Shown: in pieces, positions 27,848 to 42,300 of the stretch
How positions within the stretch are numbered: the stretch's first letter is position 1
Layout of the letters: each line of letters opens with the position of its first letter
NCBI GenBank assembly: GCA_008694505.1
Contig: VZDJ01000346.1
Span: 16,719,719-16,783,718 of the forward strand
From: Cyanoderma ruficeps
Lineage: Eukaryota; Chordata; Aves; Passeriformes; Timaliidae
Direction: 5' to 3'
DNA length: 64,000 bases
Notes under the pieces: model-generated
Told to the model about the DNA's origin: nothing
Database searches by the model: none
Seen by the model: only the letters and a program-made list of their open reading frames with translations
Position numbers and translations under genes: made by a program

Positions 27848-29909
27848 CTGGGAAAAAAATATGAGAAACTGCTTTAGGAAAGAAGAACCCAATGGTTCAA
27901 ACATTTAGCATGAACTACTGAGAAGTGCCATGTGGTAACCAGAGCTATGTCAGACCAAAGGAAATGAACCATCTGTACCTTGATGTGGATTCAAGGTGAA
28001 ATATCTGAGAAAGAAAATGAGAGGAATGCAGCACTGTATAAATTTATTTAGTGCAGGCTACCATGTGGAACTGTGCTCTGCTGGATTCACTGAAGCATCC
28101 AAGAGCCTTAGAGCTTTTATTAAATGTTCATCATACAACCATACCTTTTTTCCCTTTCTAGGCAAACAAGCGGAAGGTTTTCTATTACATTTTCAATTCC
28201 TACAACAATCTAGGTCCTAAAGAATGTGGGATAAGTAAGACATGCACAAAAAAATCAGCAAGTCAGTCTCTGCACAGAATAATGACTTATCCAGCTGATT
28301 ATCTCTCCTTCAGTCCTTTGTACCACTGCAAGTTACCACCTACACCATCCTAACAAGCAAGAGAGATGTACTCCCTGGGAGTATATAATGAGGTAGGCGC
28401 TAATGACAGCAGAATAAGGAAAGCATCCAGAGAAAAAAATAAAACAAATCCAAACCATATAATAGAAATGCCCATTCAGAACTATGGCAGTAGCTTGTTT
28501 TCTGCCCAAATTTTCAGAGTTTCAGCACTCACACAGATAGTAGTGATTTTAAAAATGTGTGGATTCTGAGGCAACTTCCCTTTTATTTGACTGACTTTAT
28601 GTTCCTGCATAACAGGGCTACTTTTAGCGCTACTTGTAATTAATGGTCCCAACTTCCCCTGTGTACAAAAGACCTTTGCTCAGATACTGTGGTGCAATGT
28701 TTGACAGATCTGAATAGAAACCTAAACTACAATGTACAGCCAAAATAAAAGCTGCCCTTTAACTCTTGCTTAGCTTAGAAGCAAAGGGTGGGGACCTGGG
28801 GAAGGAATCAGAACTACCAGTTTCTACCAGATTCAGATCAGCCCTTGAAAGCCTCTCATGGGAAATTGGCTCAAGCTGCCAGTGAAAGCAAAGGGTTCTT
28901 TAACCACAGCACCTTTTGAAAATCTATTCAGCTTAAATTCTAGAGTCTTAATTGAAATTAATAATAATTAATTAGTCTTTGAGCCTAAGTTACAGCAATT
29001 CCTTGGTACAGATTTAAATCAGAGGCCAAAATGTTGACAATTTTCCCTTGGGATCTTTAAAAACATCCAAATATTTCTAAAAGATAAGTGAACTCTGCAA
29101 CCAATACAATACTTATATCTGCAAGCCTGGGACAGGAACACCTCCTATGGGAACTTTAAAAGAAATTTGATTCTGTGGTTTATATTTACATCTGCATGCT
29201 TCAAGACATCAAAAAATTTCTCTTTCTCCTAGATTATATCCACCTGCTGTTATCTAGCTCCTCTAGATCATATTTACCTACCCAAAAGAAACAACTACTA
29301 ACAACTTTACCTATTCTCCAGACCACAGATAGATGTGATTCACCAAGAATGACTATTTTCACAGCACAGTGAGAATGAAAGTTGTTCTGTTAGTAAACTA
29401 ATTAATTCCCCCCTGTACAAAAAAATGCAAGTGTATCTCAACCAACCGATAAAAGTATTCCTAGCACACCTTGCCCCAGCAAAGGCTGATCAGCAGTGAA
29501 AAGACATTTGGTATCAAACGTGACCCATAAAAATCCCTCCAACTGTCTTCTGCAAGGATCTTGGCTAGCTGAATAGGAAGACTCCTAGAGACACCTTTGA
29601 AACCCTAACACACTACAGCAATGTTCAGGAACAAGCAGTTTTTGGCTGTCAGCCCAGTTTCAGTGCTCACCAAAGAGAAATTACACATAGCACAGTGGGA
29701 CTTAAAACTGCCTGGAAGAACACTGCCAGCAGCAAGTTTCCTGTGAATTGCAACTCCTCCCTTCCCAGTGCCCCCAAACAATAGAGATTAGGGAGAAGGG
29801 TGGCATGGGATGAACAAGGAGACCCTTCTGGGTTATGGCACTAATTCACCATGCATTAGAAGGAGCAAATGATCCAGGTTTCAATAACATGGCAGCATGA
29901 TGACTAACC
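27848..29909. other. Intron 1 of SAMD12, 3' part: no gene seen
   Basis: AT-rich intron sequence beginning with the exon 2 acceptor (pyrimidine tract on the minus strand at about 27850-27862). No further exon or repeat is recognised. Confidence 0.65.
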
Positions 29910-31098
29910 ACATCTCCTTCTATGTATAACCAAATGACACACTTGGTGGATGAGGGAAAGGCTGTGGACGTTGTCTACCTGGAGTCTAGTAAAGCTTTTG
30001 ATACTGTCTCCCACAGCCTTCTCCTGGAGAAGTGGCTTTCCATGCCTTGGATTGGTGTACTGATCACTGGGTAAAAACCTGGCTGAGTGGCCAGCCCCAG
30101 AGAGTGGTGGTGAATGGAGTTATACCAACTTGGTGACTGGTCACAAGTGGTGTTCCCCAGGCCCAGTTCTATTTAATAGCTATGAACAATCTGGATGAGG
30201 GGATCAAGGGTACCCTCAGAAAGTTTTCAGATGATACCAGGTTGGTTGGAAGTGTTGATGTGCTGGAAGGTAGGAGAGCTCTACAAGAGGAATCTGGATA
30301 GTCTGGAGTGATAGCCCAAGGCCAGTGGTGTGAGGTTCAACAAGATCAAGTGCTGAGTCCTGCACTTGGGTCACAACAATCCCATGCAATCCTACAGGCT
30401 GGGGAACACTAGCTGGAAAGGTGCCCTTGGAAAAGGACCTGGGAGTGCTGGTCAACAGTAACTGAATATGAGCCAGTGTGTGCCCAGATGGCCAAGAAGG
30501 CCAATGGCATCCTGGCCTGGATCAGAAACAGTGTGGCCAGCAGGACCAGGGCAGTGATTGTCCCCCTGTGCTCAGCACTGCTGAGGTCATACCTCGAGTG
30601 CTGTGTCCAGTTCTGGGCCCCTCAGTGATATTGAGGTGATACAGTGTGTCCAGAGAAGGGCAACAGGTCTGGGGAAGGGTCTGGAGCAGAAGTCTAATGA
30701 GGAACCCCTGAGGGAGCTGAGGGTGTTTATCCTGGAGAAAAGGAGGCTCAGGGGAGACCTTATCACTCTCTAGAGCTCCCTGAAAGGAGGCTGTAGCCAT
30801 GTGAGGGTCGGTCTCTTCCCCCAGGTAACAAGTGGCAGGATTAGACGAAAAGGCCTGAGGTTGTGCTAGGGGAAGTTTACATTGGATATTAGGAAAAATT
30901 TCTTCTTGGAAAGGGTTGTCTGGCATTGGAATGGGCTGCCCAGGGAAGTGGGGGAGTCACCATCTCTGAAAGTATTTAAAAAAACATGTAGAGATGGCAC
31001 TTCAGGACATGGTTTAGTGGTGGACTTGTCAGTGCTGGGTTAAGGGTAGGACTTGATTTTAAAGCTCTTTTCCAACTTCAATGGTTTTATAATCTATA
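29910..31098 (+). mobile_element. CR1 LINE copy, 5'-truncated, with dead reverse transcriptase
   Basis: About 1.19 kb of avian CR1 on the plus strand, covering the C-terminal half of ORF2 and the 3' UTR. Reverse-transcriptase landmarks survive in shifted frames. Motif A reads VYLESSKAFDTVSH (29974-30015), where the usual catalytic Asp after YL is Glu (GAG at 29982-29984). The GVPQ motif is seen at about 30151-30162. The F-S-D-D box (FADD type) is at 30224-30235 with both Asp codons kept. Several frameshifts and stops show that it is a pseudogene. Further landmarks are GAAGGCCAATGGCATCCTGG and, near the end, GGATATTAGGAAAAATTTCT. It lies antisense to SAMD12 in intron 1. Confidence 0.95.
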
Positions 31099-34000
31099 AA
31101 CACCTGGATGGGTTAAAAATTAAATAAGTCACTTGGCAAGATGCTGCTTGACTTTTAGCCCATCATGCATTTAGGAGCAATGAATGCTAATGCTTTTCCA
31201 GCAATGCCTTTTACTGGGCTCCTTCAGGATACAAAAGAGAAAAAATGGAAGAGGTTGCTCGCAATTACATATATGCCCCCTGTCTTTTAATTGAAAACAG
31301 GTGAGTGGTTAAAAGAAACACAGGCTGTCTTAGGGGACTTTCTCAGAGTTGCTAATACTGAAGAGGAGAAGGGAGGGAAGTGGGCAAAGTGGGGAGAGAG
31401 AACTTTTTTATTTTCTAGTGGTATTAATCTCCTAAGGAGAATAAATATCTTAGCCACTTGGCAAAGCCTATCTTTATTTGTCCTGACACATCTTTAGGTA
31501 GCCAGCTCTATTATTTTCTTCTAGTGCCACCTCCAACCCTCAGCTACACAGAGAATAGGAGCAAGAGGTACTTTCTTGCATGGGTCTGTTATTTCCTGTT
31601 ACCACACAGAATACTAGGTCCATCTTTGTGGCAGACAGAGGTGGACCTCTTGCCTCCTTTTAAATGCCAAGACAAACCAAAATTATTCCCTTTCAAGATT
31701 TGTTAAAGGCAGTGGAAGAGGTCAGTGTTCGGTCAATAATTTATTATCTTCTTAAATCTACATCTTATGTAATTTTAACTACATAAGGTCAGCTCTAAAC
31801 CCAGGATCAACTATTAAATCTAATGGGGCTTGGTGTGCTGACAGCACCCAGGGCTAACATCCCATAGAACTGAGTCTAAACAGCTCTTAGAAAATAATCA
31901 CAAATCACTAACTGCACCCCAGCCCAAGCACTCTGACTCTCTTAGCTGGCACATCTTAAATTTCTTTTAGGACTTAATGGCATTCATCGAGGGGGGTGGA
32001 GAAATCTTTCTCCAGACAAAGTAGTTTCTGGCTAAAAAATTGTTCAGACCATTACTACTTCTTACCCTGGTACTGGCTAATGCTAACTCATCCTTGCCCT
32101 CTGCATTCAGACCCTTTTGCCACACTGTTCTTTTGACAATACCCCTACTGCCTCAGCACCTCTTCATTGTACCAAACTGCATCCACCTCATCAGTCCCAA
32201 ATTTTAACAGTACATCAAGACAACAAACACCCTCCCAATCAGCTCACAGTATCAGCCTAATACCACTATCAGCAGTATCATTAGATTTTGAAACAGAACC
32301 TCTTCCCATATTCTTCCATACAATCTAAATATTCATATCATCCACATCTCAGTAATACAACCCTTCATCCAGATTCAGATCACTTATATTCTCCTTTGCC
32401 TGTTGAAAACCCCACCTCAGTTGCTTGATCTCCCTTCATGCTCCCCCAACAACTGCTGTTCAACTTGTATTGAAAGCTTTCTGTGGTGGGAACTTGTTTC
32501 CTTTAGAGGAAAGAGGGTGGATGTTCTGTAGAGCTCTGACTCCACAGCAACAAGCACATAATGAATGGTGTTGGCTGACACAATAACGTAGATCCACAGA
32601 TTACATTTATGAAGCAAACTATTATTTAAAACAAAGGTATTTAAGTGCTCTTGTACTCCTAACCTAATGGTAAAGCTTAATCTAATGGAAAATGCCCACT
32701 TTTCCAGAACCTAAAAACACTGCTGAAATCTGCCAAGTTATGAGAGTGAAAGGCTCTGTGAGAAAAACAGCAAGCAGAGCATCCAAAATGGAAAAATGAC
32801 CTCACATCTGTCCTAAAATACTAGGATGCAATACACTGTGTACTTTTTATATATGGTTTGAACACAAACTCAAGTCCTTTCCATGTATACAGAGCAAGAT
32901 AAGTTGTTGCCCTGCAGAAGCCGGCCCATATATGTGAGCCAGTTCCATGCCCACACAGATCTTTCCAGGGTGCATATGCAGTTTCAAAGAACAGCTCCCA
33001 GGGCAACAAGAATGCTCTGCCCCCCCCCCGGCCCCCTGGCTACCTTCCTCCCGTGCATGCCTGCCTCCCAGATGGCAAGCAGCCAAGAGACAGCTTGTCT
33101 GAGCATGCTTGATGGTACACAGAAGTCACCAAGAGCCATCGTATGTTACTGGCATGTGGGGCAAGCCTTGTCTGTTCCTAGAGGGTACTCTGTGAATCCT
33201 GTCTGGAAAAAAGCCTGAAGGCACTCTTCAAAACACAGCCTTGATATATCCAAAGTTTTGCATGGACAGATGGAAAGTCTTTGTCTCTCCATCTGTAGGC
33301 TCAAGGCTTAGCAGATAAATCTATGATCAATCACTACCTCTGTGCACTCACTGCCTACTGTGTCAAACATTTCATAACTACGTGTTTCAGTGGGAATATT
33401 GCTGGCTGCTTAAAACTTTAAGCAGATCAATTAAGGCTACATTAAAGCATATTTGGCAAGTACTTGAGTTACATGCAATAACAATTGTTCTATTCTAAAA
33501 AGTGATCGAGTAAAAATAGCATCTTCTTACTCATGTGCCCTGTTCTGTGTGCATCATAGTCATATGCTAGCTTTTGCTATTCAGAGACAAAAAGCAGGCA
33601 CAGGAGATACCCACCCAACCTCTAACAATCCTTACAAAACTTTCATGTGCCAAATACTGGCAACCTTGCAAGCTCCATTTTATGTATTCATTCCACAGAC
33701 TTAGCTGCACAATGCTCTGAGGTAAGTCCATACAATCCACCTGCTACTCCCACCACAAAATGTCACACCGTTGAAAAGGACAGACAAAAATTCATCCATA
33801 TAGCTTGAACATTAACAAACTCAGGCTGGACATAGCAGGGGCCTTGCAAAAAGGGTTCAAATATCTTTTCAGTCATTTCAGTAGACACAAAGGTTTATCA
33901 AGTATTTCTAGGGAAAAAGAACTTTGGACAGCAGCTCTCACTGAACTTGTTCCTTCCATCTTTGGCCATTTCTTTGCCAAAAGCAAGTCAAACCTCCAGC

Positions 34001-37000
34001 TACATCTAATTTTACAGTCAGCATTTTCAATGAGAGTTCTGTACACTTCCAGATGCTGCATTTCAATCCAGAAGACAGAATCCCTGAGGCTTTTTCCTCA
34101 CCTTTATTCACAACCTGCTTTACCTGGGTTGATCAGAGAGGAGTCATTCACACTGAAAACACTGAAGTCTTGTTCAGATGGAGATGCCTCTTCATACTGA
34201 CCAAATGAGCAAGACGGATCTGCACTGCAAAGTCCTTCTTGTATTTCCAGAAGCTTATACTTCATTAGTACCTCTGCATATCCCTAGAAAATCCCTCAAT
34301 TATTTCAAAGATATCTGATCTGAGCAGTTAGTACCACTTCTGCAATACTAAAAAACAAGATTAAAAACAGCAAATAAAGATGGCTTTAATTTGTACTATA
34401 AAATTTAGGACCATTTTGACTACTTAGTCTGGCAGAAATTTCTTCCACAGTAATGAGTTTCTGTAACTCCTATGGATGGTCCATCTGCCTTATCAATCAG
34501 CTTCTAGTTTTGAGAAACTGTCTGGCTTTTGCCTACCAGAACAACTCCATACAGTCCTCTCTCCACCTAATGTAAATTTGCACAGTTCCCCCAACACATC
34601 ACTTGGGACCAGCTGAAAATGCAATCAAAGTTTCACATGAATCCAATCTGCTGCTTATGTTGCAACCTAGTAAATACCGCTGGCAACCTGCTGAGCAAGT
34701 AAATTCAAGATTTTGCCCACTCTGTTCCTCAAATCTGTCTAACAGCCATCAAATCAGCAGCACTCACACAGAGCAAAGAAGCCCAGCAAATGAGTCAGGA
34801 CGTTTTCTACTTCATTACAAGTCACTTGAATTTATCACAAACCTCCTATAAGGCTGAAATCCCAAAGTACTTAACTGAACTAATATTGGTGTCTAGCTAT
34901 CTGCTTCTGTTGGTCAGCATCAAAAAGCAGCATTAAGCAAATCCAAAAATGCTGTGTCAAAAGTCAAGCCGGTACTGAGCAGTGGAGTGCACTGTAAACT
35001 GCTGCTACTGATGAGCTGTACGGATAGCTTTGAGTACAAAGCTCAGACAGACAGCAAGGCTTGGCAGACAGACACACACCTGAACCTGCAGGTCCCTCCA
35101 GTCAGTTGCTTGTCTTTCTAGCCTCCTGTTATAATGCCTACTAATCATGAATCAAATAAACAAAAACCCAGCTTCTTACAAGACAAGAATTTTACAATCA
35201 AGTCTTTGTTAAAGCAGTGGGACATGCCCAACAGCTAGGCAGTATCTTGAAGGGCAAAGTAACTGACAGCTCAGCAGCAAGGAAGTGGACACTGAACCAG
35301 GTCAGGAGGGCAGGAAGGGCAGAGCAAAGGGGACACAGGTGTAGGAAGTGGATGGAGGCAGAAGGGGATAAAGTGTTCAGAGAAGGTGCATCCATTTTAA
35401 TTTGTGACTTATGGGGCTCTAGGTTATTTACCTCTTAAGAATTATTATTAGCAAGAAAATTTAAGGTAATGGCATTCCTGAGACAACTATCCCTAAACAT
35501 CTCTAGGTAGACAATGGAGTAGTTATCCCACGGTTTCAACCCAATTACTACTATAAGCCATTTGCTCTCTTCAGAAACAATGAAAAAATACTCAAGACTA
35601 AAGCCAAAGAAGAACACAGAAAAAACATGTTTCCTGAGACAAGCTACTACACTTCACAAACATCTCTCTAACAAACTTTAGCTGTAAGATGGTATAAAGT
35701 CTTGTACAGCAACAGAAATAGATCAAGAAATCAGAATGAGTAACTTAGCACTTTCATATCTGGAATCACACTAAACTCATAATTTGGTTGAAAACTGAAC
35801 AAATCTTGAGTGTAGAGAAGAGATCCCTCAGTTCTTTACAGAACAGAAACACTAAGCCCAGAATAAAAAATTCTTTTCTTGTATGGGTTGAGTTTGCCTT
35901 CTAAGACTCTCATCCCACCAGGATATGTATGTAAATAAGTTTCTTCAGCTAAAATATTTCTTTATGATTTTTTTACAGTTTTCCTACTAGAAACTATTTT
36001 ACGTATGGCAATATCCACTTACCATCTCTTATCCCACAGACTTCAGAAAATGCTGTAAACAGTTTCTTTTACACCCGCTCTTCAGGAGACAGACTGCATG
36101 TCATCATTATGCTAGATAGACCTTTGTGTCTCAGCAATGCAAGTTCAGCCTTTATAACAGCAACAAGATTTCATTATAAAAAGCAGACGCAGTGATTGGA
36201 CAGCCAAATTATTTCTGAAGCATTTTCTCATTCCGTGTTAATAGAAGTACATTTGGTAGAAGCAGCTCTTGAATTCACGCTAGCAACAGAAGCTCACTGA
36301 AAAATGAACCTCTTCAGTGAATAAATAAGGCCAGGTTACCACAAATCCTGTACAGGTATAGATGAACAGGAGAATACTGACACGTAAGAGGACCAAGTGA
36401 ACTATGCAATTAACTCAGAGCAAAATGGATCTTAGTGAACAAAGTAATAAAGGTCAGTAAAGTAACATGCATCACCTGCACACAAGAGAACAATTTAAGC
36501 AATGGATTAAAGTACAAAATAGTTGGTCATTTGTTTTGCAAACCAGTAAGTCAATAAGAAGGGTTGTGCAAGCATCTAGAGAGATTCTCGAGTAGTGAGG
36601 AACTCTAGATTTCAAGACTGTGAGTCACACAAAATTGCACACAAAGAGGGTGCTACAAGAGATGAGAATTATGACAAACAAAGAAAATCAATTGGTAGAT
36701 AGAGAGGCAGACACCTAAAATAATTCTCTCTCACAAGGAAAAGCATTCACCATATATTACAACTGTCAGTCACCAATCGACTTAGACAAACTCCAAACTA
36801 GGTACCACTGTTGCCCTAAGGATTTCGCAGAGAATGGAGAGATAAAAAAGAATAATAACAAACCTGGGTATGCAATGAGCCTTTATTAGTTCCACGGATC
36901 TTGGAAGAAACTTATCTTGCAGTCACTGATTAGGAAGTTGGATAGTCATGCTTCACTGCAAATTGTATTTCTGAGAATGCCTCTTCTCAAGTCCTAACAG

Positions 37001-38649
37001 TACTATTATTCAATTCTATAATCAGCCAACATTACACCAAAAACCTTTTTTAAACGCTAACATATCTATCCAGCACACAAAGAACAGCTCAGACACAAAC
37101 AGGTTAAGTCTTTATTATGGCATCCAAGGTGCACTGTCCCACACATGCATCACAGATCTTTGCCCTACTCATGAAAGCTCGTGTCTGGTAAACATGGCAC
37201 AGAAATGACCGAGATTCAGCTGTGGGCTTTATTTCTTGTCCCATGAATGAAGCACAGTCATCAAAATGTGAAGGAAAATATCTTTATTCATTCTCACTAG
37301 CATAACTAGTTTGAAATCAGGCAGTTGACTTCTGTTTTCAGTTCTGGCTTTCTCTCAACTGCCTAAAAGTTACCTCCTTTATCACTGTTCCAGGCTATCC
37401 CTTCTCTTGTACACTTAACTGAAGAGTCTGGAAACGCCTTCTTTCCTTCCCCCAGTAAAATTCTTCACCTCCTACTCCTTGCTCATACCACTGTATCCTA
37501 TTCGCTCTAGTACCCCAGATGATTTGTGTAGCAACAAACCATCAGCTGAAAGCACGCAGAGCACAATCTGAGAGAAAGCTTCTATTGATGCACATTACAA
37601 TTCTCTTTCTTTATGTTTATGAAACAGCATTATTAAAAGTCTCTTTCTTGCTTTTACTAGGTTATTTGAGAGAAGCAAATCAATGCAACAAAAATCCCCT
37701 CTAGGGGAAGAAAATAAAATTTAAAGAAAAAAAGAGCCACAGACAGAGCAAAGGAGAGCAAATGAGTAGGGGAGTGGAGGGAAATAATATTCTGAATGTT
37801 CAGCTGAAGAACAGAAGCTAGCACATTATATAGAGATGGATAGGGCTGCACTAAAGATCAGCTAAAATCCACACTGTCCTCCTCACACCCTTGTTTTTGT
37901 CAATCACATACTCCCTGCAAGCACATTAGATCCTGAAATTGAATAAAGAGTTCACTTTAGCCCAAGTTCAGACCCTTGCACACCTTGCTTCATCCAGGAG
38001 AAGCACAAACTAGGGTGAATTGTAATTGTTTCAAGTAAGGAAGCTGCTCTTTAATGCCAAGTTTAGCTCATGCTGCACAGAGAACAGACAGCTACTCACA
38101 GCAACTACCTCACTCTTTCTGTAGTCCCTCTACAACAGGACACTTCTGGAGAAAGAAGGAGGACCCTACACAAAGGTGAGGGAACATAAAACCTACTCAA
38201 GGCAGAAGCCACAAAGGCTGACATCTGTAGATCTAATTTGCTTCCAGTTTTCCTGAACGTCTCTCTCAGACCATAGTTCACCTATTTATAGAGGTTAGTA
38301 CAGGTGTTTCCAACCCTACCTGCTGTGGAGAATCAACATTTTCCAGGATGGCGTTTCTACAGCTGCAACCTAATGCAGGGCCCCTGCTTCCCCAAATCCC
38401 ATTGACCAGACATAGCACACAGTTCCTCTTACAGAGCAGTATCAGTTCTTATATATTAGGAAAAAAAAAGCTACACATCTTATACATCATGACCCTGCCT
38501 GTTAATATTTTTATAGCTCAGTGCCTAATTCCCCATCTCCTTTCTGTTTCTGGGTTGTCCTGACCAAATTTCCCTCTCAGCTCCTTGTTAAAAATCAAAT
38601 TTTTTTGAGTGAAATTGTTCTGGAAACACAGTAGATGAGCTAGACTTTT
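31099..38649. other. Intron 1 of SAMD12, middle: no gene seen
   Basis: AT-rich intron DNA. A C/G-rich run (CCCCCCCCCC) is at about 33020. ORFs such as 33805-34200 show no family motif and look like chance. No transposon is recognised with confidence. Confidence 0.55.
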
Positions 38650-39330
38650 TCATAAAAGTCATCAAGCTGGGTCAGACTAGAAGTCTAGCCCTTTATGCCA
38701 CTGCTTGAGAAAGCAGTGTGAGAGCAGGGCGTACATGAATTGGTCCAGCCTTGGCCCATTAGGAATGACCCCCAAGGTTAAAAGTGCACCTCAGGAACTC
38801 TTGTGTTATATGAAAAACTATTTCCTTTTTTAATTTAAAGCACAAAACCCTACTGCTTCATTGTTCTGCCTTGTGACCTAGTTCCTTTTTCCACCTTCTC
38901 TACACCATTCAAGGCCTAAGGATTCTCTCCATGGTCATCTCTTTTCCAAGCTAAAGAATCAGAACCTTCATAACCTGCCCATCTCTTTTCCAAGCTAAAG
39001 AATGATAATATCTGTAACCTGCCTTCAGAGAACACATCGTGTCTCTGACCAGCTGACTGTATTCTTTCCAGTTCTCTCCTTCTTTTAGGGTGTGGCAAGC
39101 AAAAGCTGCTGGGAGTATTCACAACACAGGAGCAATATGCAATGATACAGAAACAAAGACCTCTCTGGCTTTGTTCTGAGCTCTCCTCAGAGTTCTTGAA
39201 ATCTTATTTGCTATTTTGACCAACACCAACCAGACAGTTTCAGAAGACTTCAAAATTACTCCATTTTTCAGCCCTTTTCTCCACCTTTGCCTTGGCATCT
39301 TCCAGAACTATTCCCTCTACATTCTCTGGA
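38650..39330 (-). mobile_element. Probable ancient, highly diverged CR1-type repeat
   Basis: The plus strand contains phrases typical of old CR1 copies read antisense, such as CTCTTTTCCAAGCTAAAGA, CCAGTTCTCTCC followed by TTTTAGGGTGTGGCAA, GGGAGTATTCAC and GCTATTTTGACCAACACCA. No reading frame is kept. The ends are soft. The assignment rests on recalled consensus fragments and could be another old LINE. Confidence 0.5.
38936..39023 (+). repeat. 44-bp tandem duplication
   Basis: Two 44-bp units (38936-38979 and 38980-39023) each begin CATCTCTTTTCCAAGCTAA and end AACCTGCC, with differences confined to the middle. It is a local duplication within the old CR1-like stretch. Confidence 0.9.
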
Positions 39331-42300
39331 TGCTTTGAGCAGATAATTGAGGGTTGAGCTGTTCAATTGTTAATCTGCAAGGGTAAATACCTGCATCCAT
39401 TCAAAGGCAACAGCCTTCATAACAAATAACCCACAACAGGATTGCTCAGTTTTAAACTCTGAATATCTCTTGTTCACAGAAAGGAGCATTGCATTAGAGA
39501 TCACACAGTCTGGACCAAAGGAGAGACAGTCTAGAGAAAAAACAGGGCACAAGACGGTAAAGCTGTCTCAGCCAGGACAATAGGGAAAATTGGCTCCAAA
39601 ACCAGGCACTGTATCCTAACAGACCCACAGACTCAATACTTAGTGAACTTAAAAGCAGCCTTTAAACAGCTCTACTACCTCTGCAAACTAGCTGTATTAC
39701 TTTCAGAGACCAATGCACAAATCAAAAACTCATAGTGCTCCGAGGATATCTAGTTCTGCACCCACCAGCAAGCCTGCACAGAAGATGTTTTGGACAGAAA
39801 CCTCTCCATGCTTATCACCTCAACAACCAGCACCAGCCTGCAACTCTGACACCATCCAGCTACAGTGCCCTGCTCTGAGCCTGTCACCGCTGCTCTCCCT
39901 GCCATAGTCCTTGCAACACAGCAATACTGGGAAGCACTAGAGACTGACTGTAAGCAGCTTGCCCTGACCTCATACACTCAGCTGTAAACAAGAGGAACAA
40001 AGCTACACAACCTCCTTGGGTGTTGCCTGGCACACTTGGGCATAATAGAAGAACAAAAAACCTCCAAAACCCCTCAAGAACAGTTCTATTTTATAGTTTC
40101 CATTTAAGCAGTAAACATGAGTTCTTACAGTGTCACTACAGGTTTTGTCAATACTTTCCAGTTGTTAGGAAATGCATCCAAAGTCTAACTCTTGTTGTTT
40201 GCTCACTTGAATTCCCCTCTTGGTGGAGAAAGCACATAAACTTTCAAAGCATCACTCCTTCCCTTTGCCCATATATTACCACCACCTGACAAGTTCTAAC
40301 CTTATGATGGGATTCATTTGTACTGAACCAATACATTTATATTAATCAGTGTCCTCCTTAAGCTTCTAGGTCTTCCAAGTATTTTAAAGAGTAAGGTCCA
40401 ACACTCAAGGAACTGTATCTAAACTGGTTGACATGAAAGTACTTCCACGCTTCCAGAAACACTCTTATCCTACAACCAAATTTCATCCAAAGGAAACAGT
40501 GTCACACCAAGTCTATACTTGGTAACTTGATTCCTGTCTAATACGGTTCATTTGTAAAAGCAGGGAGGGTAAAATGATAACATAACTTCCACAATACCCA
40601 CCCTCCACTCAGGCTGAATACACCTAAAGACACTCCAAGATCACAGGGCGATTCTTTGTTGCCACAGCTTCATTTTGGAGTCTCCAGTTCCCACAGTGGA
40701 GTGCACCTTCTGAACTTCAGCTCACAGTGTCCCTCGCAAATGTAGCAACATATATTGGAAAGCTCTAAGCAGTGGTTGGAAGCAGAAAAGCAGGCACAAC
40801 CACCAGGCTGTACTCACAATGTGAGGGCGGGCAGGAGGTTGAGCTGTTGTTGAGCAAGAAATAAGGGGGTAGATGTTACAGCCCAAGAAGAAGGTTGCCA
40901 CATGAATGTGGATAGGAGAATATCTATGTTCCCGTCTGGAATCCCATAATTGCTCATGCTTTTTTTGCAATAAGTGGTCAGAAAGTAACACATAGAACAA
41001 AAAACCAAAGGCTGATGTTCAAATCTTATGTTTCACTGTCCAATACACCTCCAGCATTGGTCTTATCCATCTCCTCTGCTATGACCCAATGTGACTGTTT
41101 CAAATGGAGAGATGAAATGAGATGTGTCTCTCAGTCCTGCTTCCAAACAGCAGCTATTTACATGCTATACATCTGAATCCCTCAAGCTAAGAAGTGGTTA
41201 GAAATTACTGAAGAAACCAAAAACATGATGGAAGCACGTACTATTTTTGAATCCCAGGGCTTGTTACTTCTTTGCTCCATGGGCAAGCAAGTGTGCTGAA
41301 ACACCATCTACTGGATCACATTCCCTGGAAACTTATATATGGAGACATATCCAGTCTGAGCTCAAAGTGGGTGTAGAAATAAGACGAAGTTGAATAACCG
41401 AATACCTGTCAGAAGAGTTGTACTTTTGGGCACGCCCTGGAACAGCATGATCGGTACCTACACTGAAAGCTGCTTCAAAGCTGTCCTCTGGATGATCCTG
41501 AACTTGCTTTGACATTCTTGGCAGAGTTAGCATAGCACATCTATGAGCTCACCGTATCTCAAGTCTCTGAAGAAACACATGGCAGCATTCAATATCCATG
41601 GAGTTGCTAGGCACTGAAGGCGTTCAACCAAGGTACATCACATAGCTGAAATTCACAGGATCACTCTGAGAGAAGTTGGTTACAAGCTGCAAATAACTTC
41701 AGTCCTGCAGCAGTTAACCTGGATGCCACTCCACAGAATGACCTAACCTCCTTTGAGTCTTAGTTTCCATAAGGACTACCAACGGGTAAGGCCAGTCATT
41801 TGTCATGTCAACAAGGCTCCACTTCTTAGTAAAAAATACTATCCTGTAGAAAGATCCAGGGTCTCAATGGCATAAGCCCTCTACAGAAGTGTCATAGGAG
41901 ACTGGAAGTTTACATACACTTCCAGGAGGAGACCTGCAACAAATATATGTGGCACTCTCCAAAGCCTATACACAGCAAGAAAGGTGTTAGACCAAACTTC
42001 ATTAAACACTTATCATGAAAGAACTTCATGATATAATTAGCACTTTTCTTTGCAAAGGAATCTCAAAAACACCATAGATCAGAGCTGCAGGGGATCCAAC
42101 AGAACTGTGTGGGATCACCTGCATGCAGGCATCGTCTGCTGGGTGCTGTCAGTCTATCACTTTCCTGTGCAATAAACACTAGGTGTGGGGGGAAAAAAAA
42201 AAATTTCTTTCTTTTCCCCTTTACCTCTGCTGCATAAGAGCAAACTGGAAAAAAAAATTGAGAACACTGTTGCAGAGATCAAAAGCCTTTTTCTACTGGC

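Noticed and set aside
30522..30926. 134-aa minus-strand ORF
   Set aside because: It is the antisense of CR1 ORF2 sequence and has no independent protein features.
38650..38760. Separate old interspersed repeat (GCTGGGTCAGACTAGAAGTC)
   Set aside because: It resembles a reptile/bird ancient repeat, but I could not separate it from the neighbouring CR1-like stretch, so it is included there and not listed on its own.
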